From assembly GCF_003071345.1 (NCBI RefSeq), contig NZ_QCYK01000003.1, forward strand, positions 62,001-126,000: a stretch of DNA of 64,000 nucleotides, in the 5' to 3' direction. This DNA comes from Chitinophaga parva. Lineage in GTDB: Bacteria > Bacteroidota > Bacteroidia > Chitinophagales > Chitinophagaceae. Below, in pieces: positions 1-10,300 of this stretch. Position 1 is the first letter of the stretch. Each line of letters starts with the position of its first letter. The translations under genes and the position numbers were made by a program. The notes under the pieces were generated by a model. It saw nothing but the letters and a program-made list of their open reading frames with translations. It did no database searches and was not told the origin of the DNA.

Positions 1-146
1 CTGGTGCCTGTCCTGGTGGGCAATGCCCGGTGCTTGCAGGCTGCAATGGTTTCATCAAGGAAGGGATGCGTAAAGGCAATGCCTTTGCGGTTTAGCCAGG
101 TGAAAGTGCCGTCTTCATGGTAACTGCCGGGAATGAAAGCTTGCAT
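1..146 (-). CDS. Partial unidentified protein (N-terminus only)
   Basis: An ATG at 146 opens a frame that stays open to the window edge, giving 48 residues beginning MQAFIPGSYHEDGTFTW. It starts 4 bp after the stop codon of the beta-hydroxylase gene on the same strand, so the two are almost certainly co-transcribed. I do not recognise the family from this fragment. There is no signal peptide, and the start is rich in aromatic residues. The gene runs off the left edge, so length and domains cannot be judged. Confidence 0.6.
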   Translation of the reverse strand, partial: MQAFIPGSYHEDGTFTWLNRKGIAFTHPFLDETIAACKHRALPTRTGT

Positions 147-150
147 GTAT

Positions 151-852
151 TTAATTGAGCGGGTCTGTAGATTGTTGCAGCTGCATGGCCAGCGCACGGG
201 AGGCTTCGGTGTTCATGGCCAGCAGGTTGGCAATGATCTGTGCTTTTTCACCCGCGGTATATGGCCGCTCCGCGGTGACGGCGGCCACCGGGAAGCCTGC
301 CTGCGCCAGCAACTGGTCTGTCCATTCATTGCGCAGCGCATCAATGACCAGGTGCACCCTGCTTACCGGGCTGTTATTCTTCACGGAGTGTGGCAGGTCA
401 AAGTTGGCATACCAGCATTCTCCGGCCTGCATAGGCAGTACTACCCCATCCACTACAAAATGCACCTCCGGATGGGTAATAACGGGTACGTGTAAACGAA
501 GAAAGCCGTGTGCATAACCCGTGTGTTGATCACGGTGGGTGTGGATGCTGCTGCCGGGGGCCAGTGCCAGCAGGCGCACTGTTTCCAGGGGGCATTGAAA
601 AAAGGAAAGCACTTCCCTGAAGTAATCACACTGGCCCAGCAGGGGGGTATTGGCCCAGGTGCTGGCCCCCGGGTGGGCATATACATCATTTGCCGCCCCG
701 GTGGCAGAGCGCAGGGCAATGCAGGTCCAGCTGCCGGCATAGTCCCACTGGTTATAGTGCAGGGGCCATTGCAAGGCTACGCAGCGGGCCAGGTCGGCTT
801 GCAGGCGTACAGGATCAAAGGAGCAGGGGAGCTGGATAAAGCGGCTTTCCAT
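151..852 (-). CDS. Aspartyl/asparaginyl beta-hydroxylase-like dioxygenase
   Basis: Predicted 233-residue cytoplasmic 2-oxoglutarate/Fe(II) dioxygenase of the aspartyl/asparaginyl beta-hydroxylase family, which hydroxylates Asp or Asn side chains. The jelly-roll iron site is visible as an HxD pair inside SSIHTHRDQHTG, a distal His in DLPHSVKN, and the 2-oxoglutarate-binding Arg in SRVHLVID. The frame extends to 879, but an earlier start is unlikely: a minus-strand -7 box (TATATTTG, 884-877) overlaps that codon. ATG 852 (MESRFIQLP) gives a leader of about 18 nt. The substrate is unknown; the partial gene 4 bp downstream may be related to it. Family call is confident, role is not. Confidence 0.8.
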   Translation of the reverse strand: MESRFIQLPCSFDPVRLQADLARCVALQWPLHYNQWDYAGSWTCIALRSATGAANDVYAHPGASTWANTPLLGQCDYFREVLSFFQCPLETVRLLALAPGSSIHTHRDQHTGYAHGFLRLHVPVITHPEVHFVVDGVVLPMQAGECWYANFDLPHSVKNNSPVSRVHLVIDALRNEWTDQLLAQAGFPVAAVTAERPYTAGEKAQIIANLLAMNTEASRALAMQLQQSTDPLN

Positions 853-876
853 AGGCGGAGTTTTGCGCATGTGCCG

Positions 877-904
877 CAAATATACGGGAGTGATGTGTGC
901 GCAA
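877..904 (-). promoter_or_regulatory. Bacteroidota-type promoter for the beta-hydroxylase operon
   Basis: On the minus strand a TTG (904-902) is followed after 17 bp by TATATTTG (884-877). This matches the TTG/TAnnTTTG promoter of Bacteroidota. Transcription would start near 871, which supports ATG 852 as the translation start. It lies back to back with a plus-strand promoter beginning at 912. Confidence 0.65.
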
Positions 905-911
905 GAAATTA

Positions 912-941
912 TTTGAATATCTAAAATGTTTTCTATATTTG
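912..941 (+). promoter_or_regulatory. Bacteroidota-type promoter of a short transcription unit
   Basis: TTTG at 912-915 and TATATTTG at 934-941 are separated by 18 bp, close to the family consensus. The predicted start near 947 precedes AAGGA and an ATG at 955. There is no long gene immediately downstream; a hairpin with a T-tract follows at 1173-1201. Confidence 0.6.
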
Positions 942-954
942 CGGCATAAGGAAC

Positions 955-1092
955 ATGGATAGCATATATCGTAAATCCTTACTTATCCATTATTTTTTTA
1001 GCCTAAGGAAGTATACACTGACTGTATTTGTCGCGGTGGATTGTTATCTACACATTACCATTTTACCAGAAATCTGTAGACGCTGTGAGTAA
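955..1092 (+). CDS. Putative 45-residue small protein
   Basis: A short frame starting ATG-GAT-AGC, with AAGGA three bases before the start codon and a good promoter at 912-941. The product begins MDSIYRKSLLIHYFFSLRK and has a hydrophobic middle, so it could be a small membrane protein. It could equally be a chance frame inside a small RNA that ends at the terminator at 1173-1201, or the decayed start of an exported protein. No family is recognised. The case rests on the promoter, ribosome-binding site and terminator rather than on the protein. Confidence 0.35.
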   Translation: MDSIYRKSLLIHYFFSLRKYTLTVFVAVDCYLHITILPEICRRCE

Positions 1093-1172
1093 ATAGCACA
1101 GCCGAATGCACACCAACTGTAGTCTCCAACAACCTCAATTTTAACCTTATTGCATTGATGTAATCTTAATGA

Positions 1173-1201
1173 TGCCCGGCATAGACCGGCGCAGTTTTTT
1201 T
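1173..1201 (+). terminator. Putative intrinsic terminator of the short unit
   Basis: TGCCCGG and CCGG(c)GCA pair as a 7-bp stem with one bulged C around a 6-nt loop, followed by seven T residues. With the promoter at 912 it delimits a transcript of about 250 nt. From here to the next gene at 1327 nothing else is recognisable. Confidence 0.45.
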
Positions 1202-1326
1202 CCTGCCCGGTGTGGCAGGGAGTATCGTTTATTTATGTAAATCGTAGGGCCGTTATTATCACTGAATACATTCCATTCATTTCCTTTATACCAGCAAATC
1301 ACGTTGCAGACCTTATTTACTATACT

Positions 1327-2445
1327 ATGAGTCAATACCAAAGGAGAGCATTCCTGCGCCAGATGTCTATGCTGGCAGCTACTTTCAGTATACTTCCCGC
1401 GGGGATGGTCCGGGCGGCGTCTAAACTTCGTATAGGCGTTATCGGTAGTGGCGCCTGGGGGCTGCAGTATCTGTCACTTGCGGCGCAGCACCCGGATGTA
1501 TCGGTCCGTGCGTTGTGTGAGCCGGACGCAGACCGGCGCCGGCAGGCATTATCACTTTGCGCGTTGCCGCCTGATATTTATACGCACTGGCAGCAATTGA
1601 TAGCATGTCCCCATATTGATGCGGTGCTGATTGCCACGCCCTGGCAATGGCATGGTGTGATGGCGCTGGCGGCCCTGAAAGCGGGCAAGCACGTGCTGTG
1701 CGGAACGGTGGCTGCTACCACCCCGGAGGGGCATGGTGCCTTGTTGCGGGCCAGTCTTGAAAGCGGCCGGCAATACATTACGCTTAATGAAACAGACTTC
1801 CATGCCGATCAACTGGCTGTAGGTGCCATGGTAAAAGAAGGACTGTTTGGAGAAATACACGAAGTGCGTACCGGTGTACACTGTGCGCAGTTACCCGGTG
1901 ATGTGTATGCCTTGCAGGGGGCCAGCAGTGTGCTTTCCATGCTGGGGGTGAATGCGGAAAATCCCTTTACCCGCTTATCCCTGCGCCGCGAAAAAATGGA
2001 ATGCCTGGTGAACAGGAAAGACCGGCGTGGAGTAGACCAGCTGGTGCTGGCCAGGCAGGAGTTGCCTGTGATGGAAGTGCTTACCGCCAAACAACAGACC
2101 CTGGTGCTTCAAATGCCGCACCCGCGGAAAAGCGTGGTGGCCATTGGGTTTCAACTGAAGGGGAGTGAAGGCCGCTGGTTGGAAGGGCCCCGGGTGTTAC
2201 AACGTACCGCCGCATTGCCGCAACATCATTGGGAGCCGGGCAGGCCTTACCTGGAGCAATACCGGAATGACGGCAACGTTGCGGAAACTGTTTTCGGCCA
2301 TGCTATTGCTGCCCTGCAAGCGGGAAGGGGCACGGCCCCTATGGTGTATGACGCCATCGCCTTGAGCCGCCTGCAGGCCGTGGCCCGCCGCGCTGCCAGG
2401 CAGGGACAGGATGCGGTGGAATTGCAGGCTTGGGGTATAGTTTAG
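1327..2445 (+). CDS. Tat-exported Gfo/Idh/MocA family oxidoreductase
   Basis: A 372-residue protein with a twin-arginine signal (YQRRAFLRQ) and hydrophobic stretch ending near VRAASK. A Rossmann dinucleotide site follows (RIGVIGSGAWG, about residues 34-44), then the DAVLIATPWQWH strand typical of Gfo/Idh/MocA enzymes and GKHVLCGTVAATT, where the family usually has the EKP-type motif. Such Tat-exported members bind NAD(P) and act on sugars or inositols in the periplasm; some are glycosidases that use NAD. The C-terminal half is shorter than in many relatives. The frame runs upstream to 1210, but ATG 1327 places the RR motif at the expected distance. Substrate unknown; neighbours give no pathway. 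Confidence 0.8.
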   Translation: MSQYQRRAFLRQMSMLAATFSILPAGMVRAASKLRIGVIGSGAWGLQYLSLAAQHPDVSVRALCEPDADRRRQALSLCALPPDIYTHWQQLIACPHIDAVLIATPWQWHGVMALAALKAGKHVLCGTVAATTPEGHGALLRASLESGRQYITLNETDFHADQLAVGAMVKEGLFGEIHEVRTGVHCAQLPGDVYALQGASSVLSMLGVNAENPFTRLSLRREKMECLVNRKDRRGVDQLVLARQELPVMEVLTAKQQTLVLQMPHPRKSVVAIGFQLKGSEGRWLEGPRVLQRTAALPQHHWEPGRPYLEQYRNDGNVAETVFGHAIAALQAGRGTAPMVYDAIALSRLQAVARRAARQGQDAVELQAWGIV

Positions 2446-2598
2446 CAAATAACAAAAAATTAACCACCGGATAAAACCACGTTGTTATCTTCTGTGTTGT
2501 TGTTTTACCCATGTGGCCATTCCCGCAAAGCAGTCGTATTTAATGTCGCCCTTATCGAATCAATTATTTTATAACCCTTATTTAAATCACGTTTCCTC

Positions 2599-3195
2599 AT
2601 GGACACTCCATTTCTTGCAATGATTATGATTTTTGCCGGCAATTTTGCGCCACGTGGCTGGGCGCTTTGCTGGGGGCAGATAATGTCCATCGCCCAGAAT
2701 ACAGCGCTGTTTTCCCTGCTGGGTACCACTTATGGGGGTGACGGGCAAGTAACGTTTGGATTGCCGGACCTGAGGGGCCGCATGCCCATAGGCCAGGGGC
2801 AGGGACCAGGTTTACCGCTCGTCAATTTAGGAGAAGTAGCCGGAACGCCCACCACTACCTTGCTTACCACTAACATGCCCATGCATAATCATACCGGTGT
2901 GATCGCGGCCGGTGGCCAGGCCATCATGCCTGCCACTGCACAAGCGGGTACCAGCGCGGTGCCGGGCAATACCCTGGCAGCTGCCAAGCTGCCCACCATT
3001 GGCAGCGGGCCTACCGCCCAGGCCATCAAAGGTTATGGCACTTCAGACGGTACCACTACGTTGGCTCCCGGTACTATCAGTGGTAATGTGACCATTGGCA
3101 TCGCCGGTGGCAGCCAGCCTTTTAGCATTATGAACCCTTATCTGGGCATCAACTATTGCGTTGCATTGGAAGGTATTTTCCCCAGTCGCAATTAA
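2599..3195 (+). CDS. Phage tail collar domain protein (MdpB-like)
   Basis: A 198-residue protein with the tail-collar signature: GNFAPRGWALCWGQ near residues 14-27, LFSLLGTTYGGDG, then FGLPDLRGRMPIGQG. The C-terminal part is Gly/Thr-rich and ends NPYLGINYCVALEGIFPSRN, as in microcystin-dependent-protein (MdpB) relatives. Members are trimeric, tail-fibre-like proteins that also occur outside prophages; no other phage genes are present here. There is no signal peptide. The gene ends 17 bp before the binding-fold protein and heads a co-directional four-gene block. Its host role is unknown. Confidence 0.8.
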   Translation: MDTPFLAMIMIFAGNFAPRGWALCWGQIMSIAQNTALFSLLGTTYGGDGQVTFGLPDLRGRMPIGQGQGPGLPLVNLGEVAGTPTTTLLTTNMPMHNHTGVIAAGGQAIMPATAQAGTSAVPGNTLAAAKLPTIGSGPTAQAIKGYGTSDGTTTLAPGTISGNVTIGIAGGSQPFSIMNPYLGINYCVALEGIFPSRN

Positions 3196-3212
3196 TTAAG
3201 CTCCTGTAGTAT

Positions 3213-4373
3213 ATGCGCCCCTTGAAAATCGGTTTCCTGACGCCTTATTCCGGGATCTATCCTTTTTACTCCGCCCACCTGTGCACAGGCTGGATGCTGG
3301 GTATGGGACTGGATCCTGCGCGTCAGCAAAGTGTTGTATTTACAGCAGCGTTCACGCAGTTGGGCGGCCCGCAGGTCACTGCAGATGCCGCCCGCAAACT
3401 GCAGTTCTTTGACCAGGTAGATGTGCTTTCGGGGCTGGTAAGCTATAAGTCGGTAGCCCACCTGATTCCTGTGGTGGACAGTGGTCACAAGCCTGCTTTT
3501 TTCTTTGATATGGGAGAATATGTTCCCCATTTCCCGCAGCTGCACCCGGATATTTTCTGGGCCTCCCACCAGCTCTGGCAATCAGAGTATGCGCTGGGCT
3601 ATTGGGCCCAGCAGCGCTTTGGCAGCGGTGGCCACCTGGTAATGCCCGTGTACGAGGCAGGGTACCATCTGGGCAATACTTTCCAGCAGGGAATTGAAGC
3701 CGCCGGCGGCAAAGACCTGCATGTAACAATACTGCCTTATGACCAGCGCACACCCACTGACATGCGGCTGGACCTTGTGTTTGATACCTTGAAGGAACAG
3801 GCGCCCCCTTATGTGCACGCCGTACTTTGCGGGCAGTTTGGCAACCGTTTCCTCCGGGCGTGGGTGGAATATGGAATGCATAAAAAATTTCCCCTGCTTA
3901 TCAATGAAACCATGACTTACGATGATGTACTGCAAGACGTGCAACACATTGACATGGAACTTTACACCGCAATGATGTGGAACCGGGAAGATGAGCGTAA
4001 GGAAAACAAAAAGTTTGTGAAAACCTTTGAAACAGTAACCAAACAGCCGGCCAATATTTTTGGATTGATGGGATACGAGGCCGGGTTGCTTTGGAAAGAA
4101 CTGTTGACACCCGCCCGTAAAGGCGACTGGGATTATGTGAAGGCCCGGATACGGGAAGCCGTGATCAAAGGCCCCCGCGGGGATAAAAATTTTTATCCTT
4201 TGTCCGGTTTTGCACTGCCCCAGGCAGATATTATGAAGATCCGCACCTCGAACAATAAAATACAAAAAATCATTATCGACCAGGGTAATGGCATGCACTT
4301 CAATGCACCTGCATTTGAAGCGATCCACCGGGATTGTATTTCCGGCTGGCAAAACCCTTTTCTCTGTGTTTAA
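3213..4373 (+). CDS. Periplasmic-binding-fold protein without a signal peptide
   Basis: A 386-residue protein resembling type I substrate-binding proteins of the branched-chain amino acid (LivJ/Peripla_BP_6) class. It starts directly with the first beta strand (PLKIGFLTPYSGIYPF) and contains VDVLSGLVSYKSV and later FGLMGYEAGLLW. Normal members are exported, but here no signal peptide or lipobox precedes the fold, and no in-frame upstream extension supplies one. No transporter permease or ATPase is nearby. It lies 17 bp after the tail-collar gene and 12 bp before the giant adhesin. A cytoplasmic ligand-sensing or chaperone-like role for the neighbouring products is speculation. Confidence 0.7.
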   Translation: MRPLKIGFLTPYSGIYPFYSAHLCTGWMLGMGLDPARQQSVVFTAAFTQLGGPQVTADAARKLQFFDQVDVLSGLVSYKSVAHLIPVVDSGHKPAFFFDMGEYVPHFPQLHPDIFWASHQLWQSEYALGYWAQQRFGSGGHLVMPVYEAGYHLGNTFQQGIEAAGGKDLHVTILPYDQRTPTDMRLDLVFDTLKEQAPPYVHAVLCGQFGNRFLRAWVEYGMHKKFPLLINETMTYDDVLQDVQHIDMELYTAMMWNREDERKENKKFVKTFETVTKQPANIFGLMGYEAGLLWKELLTPARKGDWDYVKARIREAVIKGPRGDKNFYPLSGFALPQADIMKIRTSNNKIQKIIIDQGNGMHFNAPAFEAIHRDCISGWQNPFLCV

Positions 4374-4385
4374 TACGTCCCGCTT

Positions 4386-7300
4386 ATGCGTACATTTTTT
4401 ACCCCGCTAAAAACCCTGCTGCTCATTCTCAGCCTGCTGCTTGGAAGTATACAGGCGCAGGCCCAGTTATTTACTGATGCACAGCTGGAACATAACGACC
4501 GTGACCGCTACACCGCCATCACAAGGGATAATGCAGGCAATATTTATGTAGTACGGCCCAGCGGCGCTGCAGGTACTGCCTATGAAGTAGCCAAGTATAC
4601 TAACGGCCAGGGTACGCCCACCGTTATCTTCAGCGGGCTTACCGCCGATCCTCCTAATTTGTCTTATCCATACGGGATCACGGTAGATGGCCAGGGAAAT
4701 GTTTTTGTAGTGGATGGTAATCTTACCGGGGCATTATCCCAGGGGCAGATCTGGAAGCTGGCACCGGGCGGCGGTGGCTCCTATTCAGCCAATGTATTTG
4801 TGCATGATAACTACTATACCGCTATTGCACATGACGGGCAGGATAATATTTACACCATGGAGTACGATGCTACTACAAGCCTCTATGGTGTGGCTAAGTA
4901 TACAGCCGGCAGCACAACGCGTACCATGCTCTGGTCTGGTCTTACCCCCGTTAACCCGTCCAACCCGTGGGGACTGGTGGTAGACGATCTTTCCAATATC
5001 TATTTTACTACCTTCCTGGAAGGCGGTGGAAGCTATGACGTGGGTGGCGACATCGTAAAACTGGCCCCGCCTTACAACAGCCCGGTGAAACTGCAACACG
5101 GCAATGGCTATACGGCCCTGGCGCTTGATGGTTCCAATAACCTTTATACACTGGAATATGATGCAGGCCTTACCAGTTATGATGTGCGCAAATACACGAA
5201 CCCAGTTACAGCCAATGCACCTGGGACGGTAATTTATAATAATCTCATCCTCAATGCAGGAGATCCTTTTACTTACCCGCTGGGCCTTGCCGTCCAGGAC
5301 AACGGCGCGATCTACACCGCCGATGTTTTTGAAGACAATACCAATAATATTTTCAGGGGACAGCTTCACCGGCTTACTGCACCCACTACTACAGTAAGTT
5401 CCATTACCCGCATCGGAACATCCCCCACCAATACCAGTTCACCCGCTTACACCGTTACTTTCAGCAGCACCGCCACCGGGGCAAATGCCAGTAACTTTAC
5501 CACTACCACAACGGGTACTGCCAGCGTTGGCAGCATTACCGTAACGCCGGTAAACAGCACCACTTATACTGTTACTGCCAACGGGGTAACCGGTGATGGT
5601 ACCCTGCGCCTGAATATGACGAATAACAACGGCATGGGCTATACGGTGACCAACCTGCCATTTACAACGGGAGAGGTGTACACTATTGATAAAACAGCGC
5701 CTACAGCGTCCCTGAACATTAACAGCGGCGCAGCGTATACCCAAACCACGGGTGTAACATTAACGGCATCTGCCACGGATGCCAGTACACCCCTGCAGAT
5801 GCGCTTCTCCCCGGACAATGCAACCTGGAGCGCCTATGAACCGTTTGCGACTACGAAAGCTTATACGCTGCCTGCGGGAGATGGTGTGAAGAATGTATAT
5901 ATGCAGGTGCTGGATGCCGCCGGCAACGTAGCCACGGTATCAGATGATATTACACTGGATGCCACGGCACCTACTTTTAGTTTTACTGCTACGCCTGCCG
6001 CTATTACCAGCAGCAGTACGGCTTCCTTCATGTTTACAGCCAGCGAGCCGAATTGCACCTTCGCAGTAAGCCTGGATGGCGGTCCTTTCGTACCAGCTAC
6101 CAGCCCCTTAACACTTACTGGCCTGGCAGATGGCCCGCATACACTGGTGGGCAAGGCCACAGATCCCGCGGGCAACACTGGTAACATCAATACATTCAAC
6201 TGGACCATCGATACCCATGCCCCCACGCTGGTGAGTATTACACCGCCTGCGGATGGGTATTACCGCGCCGGGACGAACCTGTCGTTTACGATCCAGTATA
6301 GTGAAAATGTAACGGTAACCGGTACGCCCTTCCTGCAACTGGACCTGGGCGGTGTAACCCGCAATGCCAGCTACACCGGCGGCTCCGGTACCAATACCCT
6401 CACCTTCCAGTATGCCGTGGTAAATGGTGATGCAGACAATGATGGTATCGGCATTACACCCGCCATACAGCTCAATGGCGGTACCATCCAGGACCAGGTG
6501 AGCCTGGACGCAGCCACCGCATTTACAGCCCCTGCTCTTACGAACGTGCGTGTGAAGACAAGCATTCCCACCGTATCAGTGACCATGGCTGATCCCTCAC
6601 CCGTTAATCATGCCTTCACCGTTACCTTTACTTTCTCCGACCCGGTAACAGGTTTTGATAACAGCGACTTGACAACATCTGCACTGGTTATCACCCCGGT
6701 TACTTCTGCCGACGGTGGCATCATCTGGACAGCTACCGTAACACCCTCCGTGCAAGGCGCTGGCAGCATCGTTGTGCCGGCCAATGTGGCGGTGGACCTG
6801 GCAGGAAATGGCAACCAGTCCGGCTCCCTGAATTTTGATTATGATAATATAGCACCCGCGCTCAATGGGGTAACTACCCCCGGCGGCACTTATAAGGCCG
6901 GTAATACCATCACATTTACGGCTGCCTATAGTGAACCGGTGACCGTGACGGGTACACCTTACATCAGCCTTGAAATAGGCGCCACTACCCGCCAGGCTGC
7001 CTACAGCGGCGGCTCCGGTACCAGCACGCTTACCTTTAGTTATACTGTGGTTAATGGCGACCTGGACCTGGATGGCCCAACGGCCAACCCTGCAGGCATC
7101 CAGCTGAATGGAGGAACAATCCGGGATGCAGCACAGAATGATGGTGGCCTGGCATTCGCCAATACCTACAGCAACGTGCTGATAGACGCCGTGGCGCCCA
7201 CTGTTACTTCCGTGGACGTACCGGCCACCGGCTACTATAAAGCCGGGCAGGCACTGACCTTCACCGCGCACATGAGTGAAAATGTAACGGTGACCGGTAC

Positions 7301-10300
7301 ACCTTCCATTAATATTGATCTGGGCGGTGTAACCCGGCAGGCCATGTTTACCGGCGGTTCTGGTTCCAATGCGCTTACGTTTACTTATACCGTAGCAGCA
7401 GGAGACAATGATGCTGACGGCATTACAGCAGACGGCAACCTGCAGCTGAATGGTGGTACCGTGCAGGATGGTGCAGGCAATGATGCTGCGCTGGCCCTGA
7501 ATAACATGGGCAGTACCAACCTTGTATTTGTAGATACCAATGCGCCGGGCGTAACGCTGACTTCCGCCACCGCAGATCCAACCAACGGGAATATCACCGT
7601 AACGGCCACTTTCACAGAAGCAGTGAACAATCTTGGGGCGGCCGGTGTTGCCGTTACCAATGGTACGGTGTCCGTACTGAGTGGCAGTGGTACTAACTGG
7701 TCCTTCACCGTGATCCCTGCTGCAGATGGCAATGTATCCATTACCCTGAACGCCGGCGCCGCACAGGATAATGCAGGCAATGACAATACTGTTTCCAATA
7801 TCCTCAGTTACGTTTACGACCACACCGCGCCCGTGGTAAGCAGTGTAAGTGTACCGGCAAATGGCTATTATCAGGCCGGCCAGGCGCTCACCTTCACCGT
7901 ACACTTCTCTGAAAATGTAACGGCCACCGGTGTACCTCAACTGCCCATTACCATTGGCACTACCACGGTGAATGCAGCTTACACCGGCGGCACCGGGTCA
8001 CAAGATCTAACTTTTACGTATACCACTGTAGCCGGCGACAACGACCGGGACGGTATCGCCCTGGGCAGTGCCCTGGTGCTGAACGGCGGCTCCATCAAAG
8101 ATGCCGCGGGCAATGACGCCACGCTCACGCTGAATAGTGTTGCATCCACTTCCATGGTGTTCATCATTACCACACCTCCTACAGTAACCAGCGTAGAAGT
8201 GCCTGCAGATGGCAGCTACAATGCAACAAGGGTGCTCACTTTCAAGGTGCATTTCTCTGACTTTGTAAGTGTTAGCGGCACACCGACGTTACCCGTCACT
8301 ATTGGCACCAACACGGTAAATGCAAACTATTTAAGTGGTACAGGCAGCAATATCCTGGTCTTTACTTACCAGGTGGTTACCGGCGACAATGACAATGACG
8401 GCATTGCCCTGGGCAGCGCGCTGGAACTGAATGGCGGTGCCATCCTGGATATTGCCAACAATGCAGCTGACCTCAGGCTGAACAATGTGCCTTCCACTAC
8501 CGGTGTACTGGTAGATGCAATTGCTCCCACCGTAACATTGACACCCGCACCCACCGGGCCGGTGAATCACAGCATTGCGCTCACTGCCACCTTCAGTGAA
8601 CCGGTAACCGGCTTCACCACCGCTGGTGTAACAGTAACAAATGGCGCTGTGAGCAGTATCACCGGCAGTGGTACCACTTATACGGTCAACATTACGCCCA
8701 CGGCAGACGGTAACGTGACCGCTACCGTAAGTGCCGGCGCCGCAGAGGATGCCGCAACCAACAGCAACACAGTATCCAACACACTGACCTATGTATATGA
8801 CGGCACCGCACCGGCACCGCCCGTGATCACGGGTGTGGCAGGGGCCAACCCGTCGAACGTAGCGGTGAATACGATCAAAGGCACGGCGGAGGCCAATGCA
8901 ATGATCACCCTTACCCAGGATGGTACAGCCATTACCCCGTTCAGTGCAGATGCCCTGGGCAACTGGAGCTACACTACCGGCAACCTGGTAAGCGGTACTT
9001 ATAACTTCACCGCCACCGCCACGGATGCCGCCGGCAATACCAGCGGTGTAAGTAATCTTTATGCGCTGGTGGTAGACTATGTAACACCCACGGTGATGAA
9101 CGTAGCGGTGCCCACGACGGGTAGCTACAAAGCAGGCAGTTTGCTCACCTTCATCGTATCGTTCAATAAAGCCCTGAACGTAACCGGCACACCGCAGCTG
9201 CCCATCACCATTGGCAGCAGCAATGTAAATGCGGATTATGTAAGTGGCTCCGGCACGATGTACCTTACCTTCCGGTACACGGTGGTAGCAGGTGACAATG
9301 ATAACGATGGTATTACAGTAGGCAGCGCATTGGCGCTGAACGGGGGCACGATCATAGATGCCGCTTCCAACCTAGCAGACCTTATGCTGCATATGGTGGA
9401 TCCGACTAACAATGTGCTGGTAGACACCCGGGTCCCGGATGTAACCCTGGCGCCCAATGCCACCGGGCCGGTGAAGACGAACATTAATATCAATATCACG
9501 TTCACAGAACCGGCGAACAATTTCACGGCTGGCGGCATTACCGTAAGCAATGGCGCTGTGCTGAATTTCAGCGGCAGCGGGGCAACGTATACTGCCACCA
9601 TTGCCCCGGCAGCAGATGGTAATGTAACGATGCAGGTAAATGCAGGTGTAGCCCAGGATGCAGCGGGCAATGACAACAATGCTTCTAACCAGCTGGTCTA
9701 CAGCTATGACCATACAGCACCTGCTGCGCCGGTGATCGTTGCCGCAACCGGCGGCAACCCGTCACATACTGCGATCAATACCCTGTCCGGTGCCGCAGAG
9801 CCCAATAGTACCGTGACACTCACACAAAACGGCGCGGTGGCGGGCTCTGTTACGGCGAATGCCGGTGGCAACTGGTCTTACACCACCGCCGGCCTGGCAG
9901 ATGGCACTTATAATTTTACCGCCAACGCCACCGACGACGCCGGCAACACCAGTGTAGCAAGCAATCCTTACAGCCTGGTGGTAGACCTGACGGCACCGGT
10001 AGTGAGCAGCGTGGCAGCGCCCGCAGCGGGCAGCTACAAGGCAGGTACTACCCAGACCTTCACCGTGCATTTCAGCGAACCGGTGACTGTAACCGGCCAG
10101 CCGCAGCTGGCATACACCATTGGCAGCAGTACGGTAAATGCCGGCTACGTAAGTGGCAGCGGCAGCACAGATCTCGTATTCACCTACACCGTGGTAGCGG
10201 GCGATAATGACAATGATGGTATTACCCTGGGCACCCTCTCGCTCAATGGTGGCACCATAACAGACAATGCTGGCAATAATGCGGATCTTACCCTGCATGG

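Noticed and set aside
2599..3195. Prophage remnant suggested by the tail-collar gene
   Set aside because: No integrase, capsid, terminase or attachment-site repeats are nearby, and the gene sits in an operon with host surface genes.
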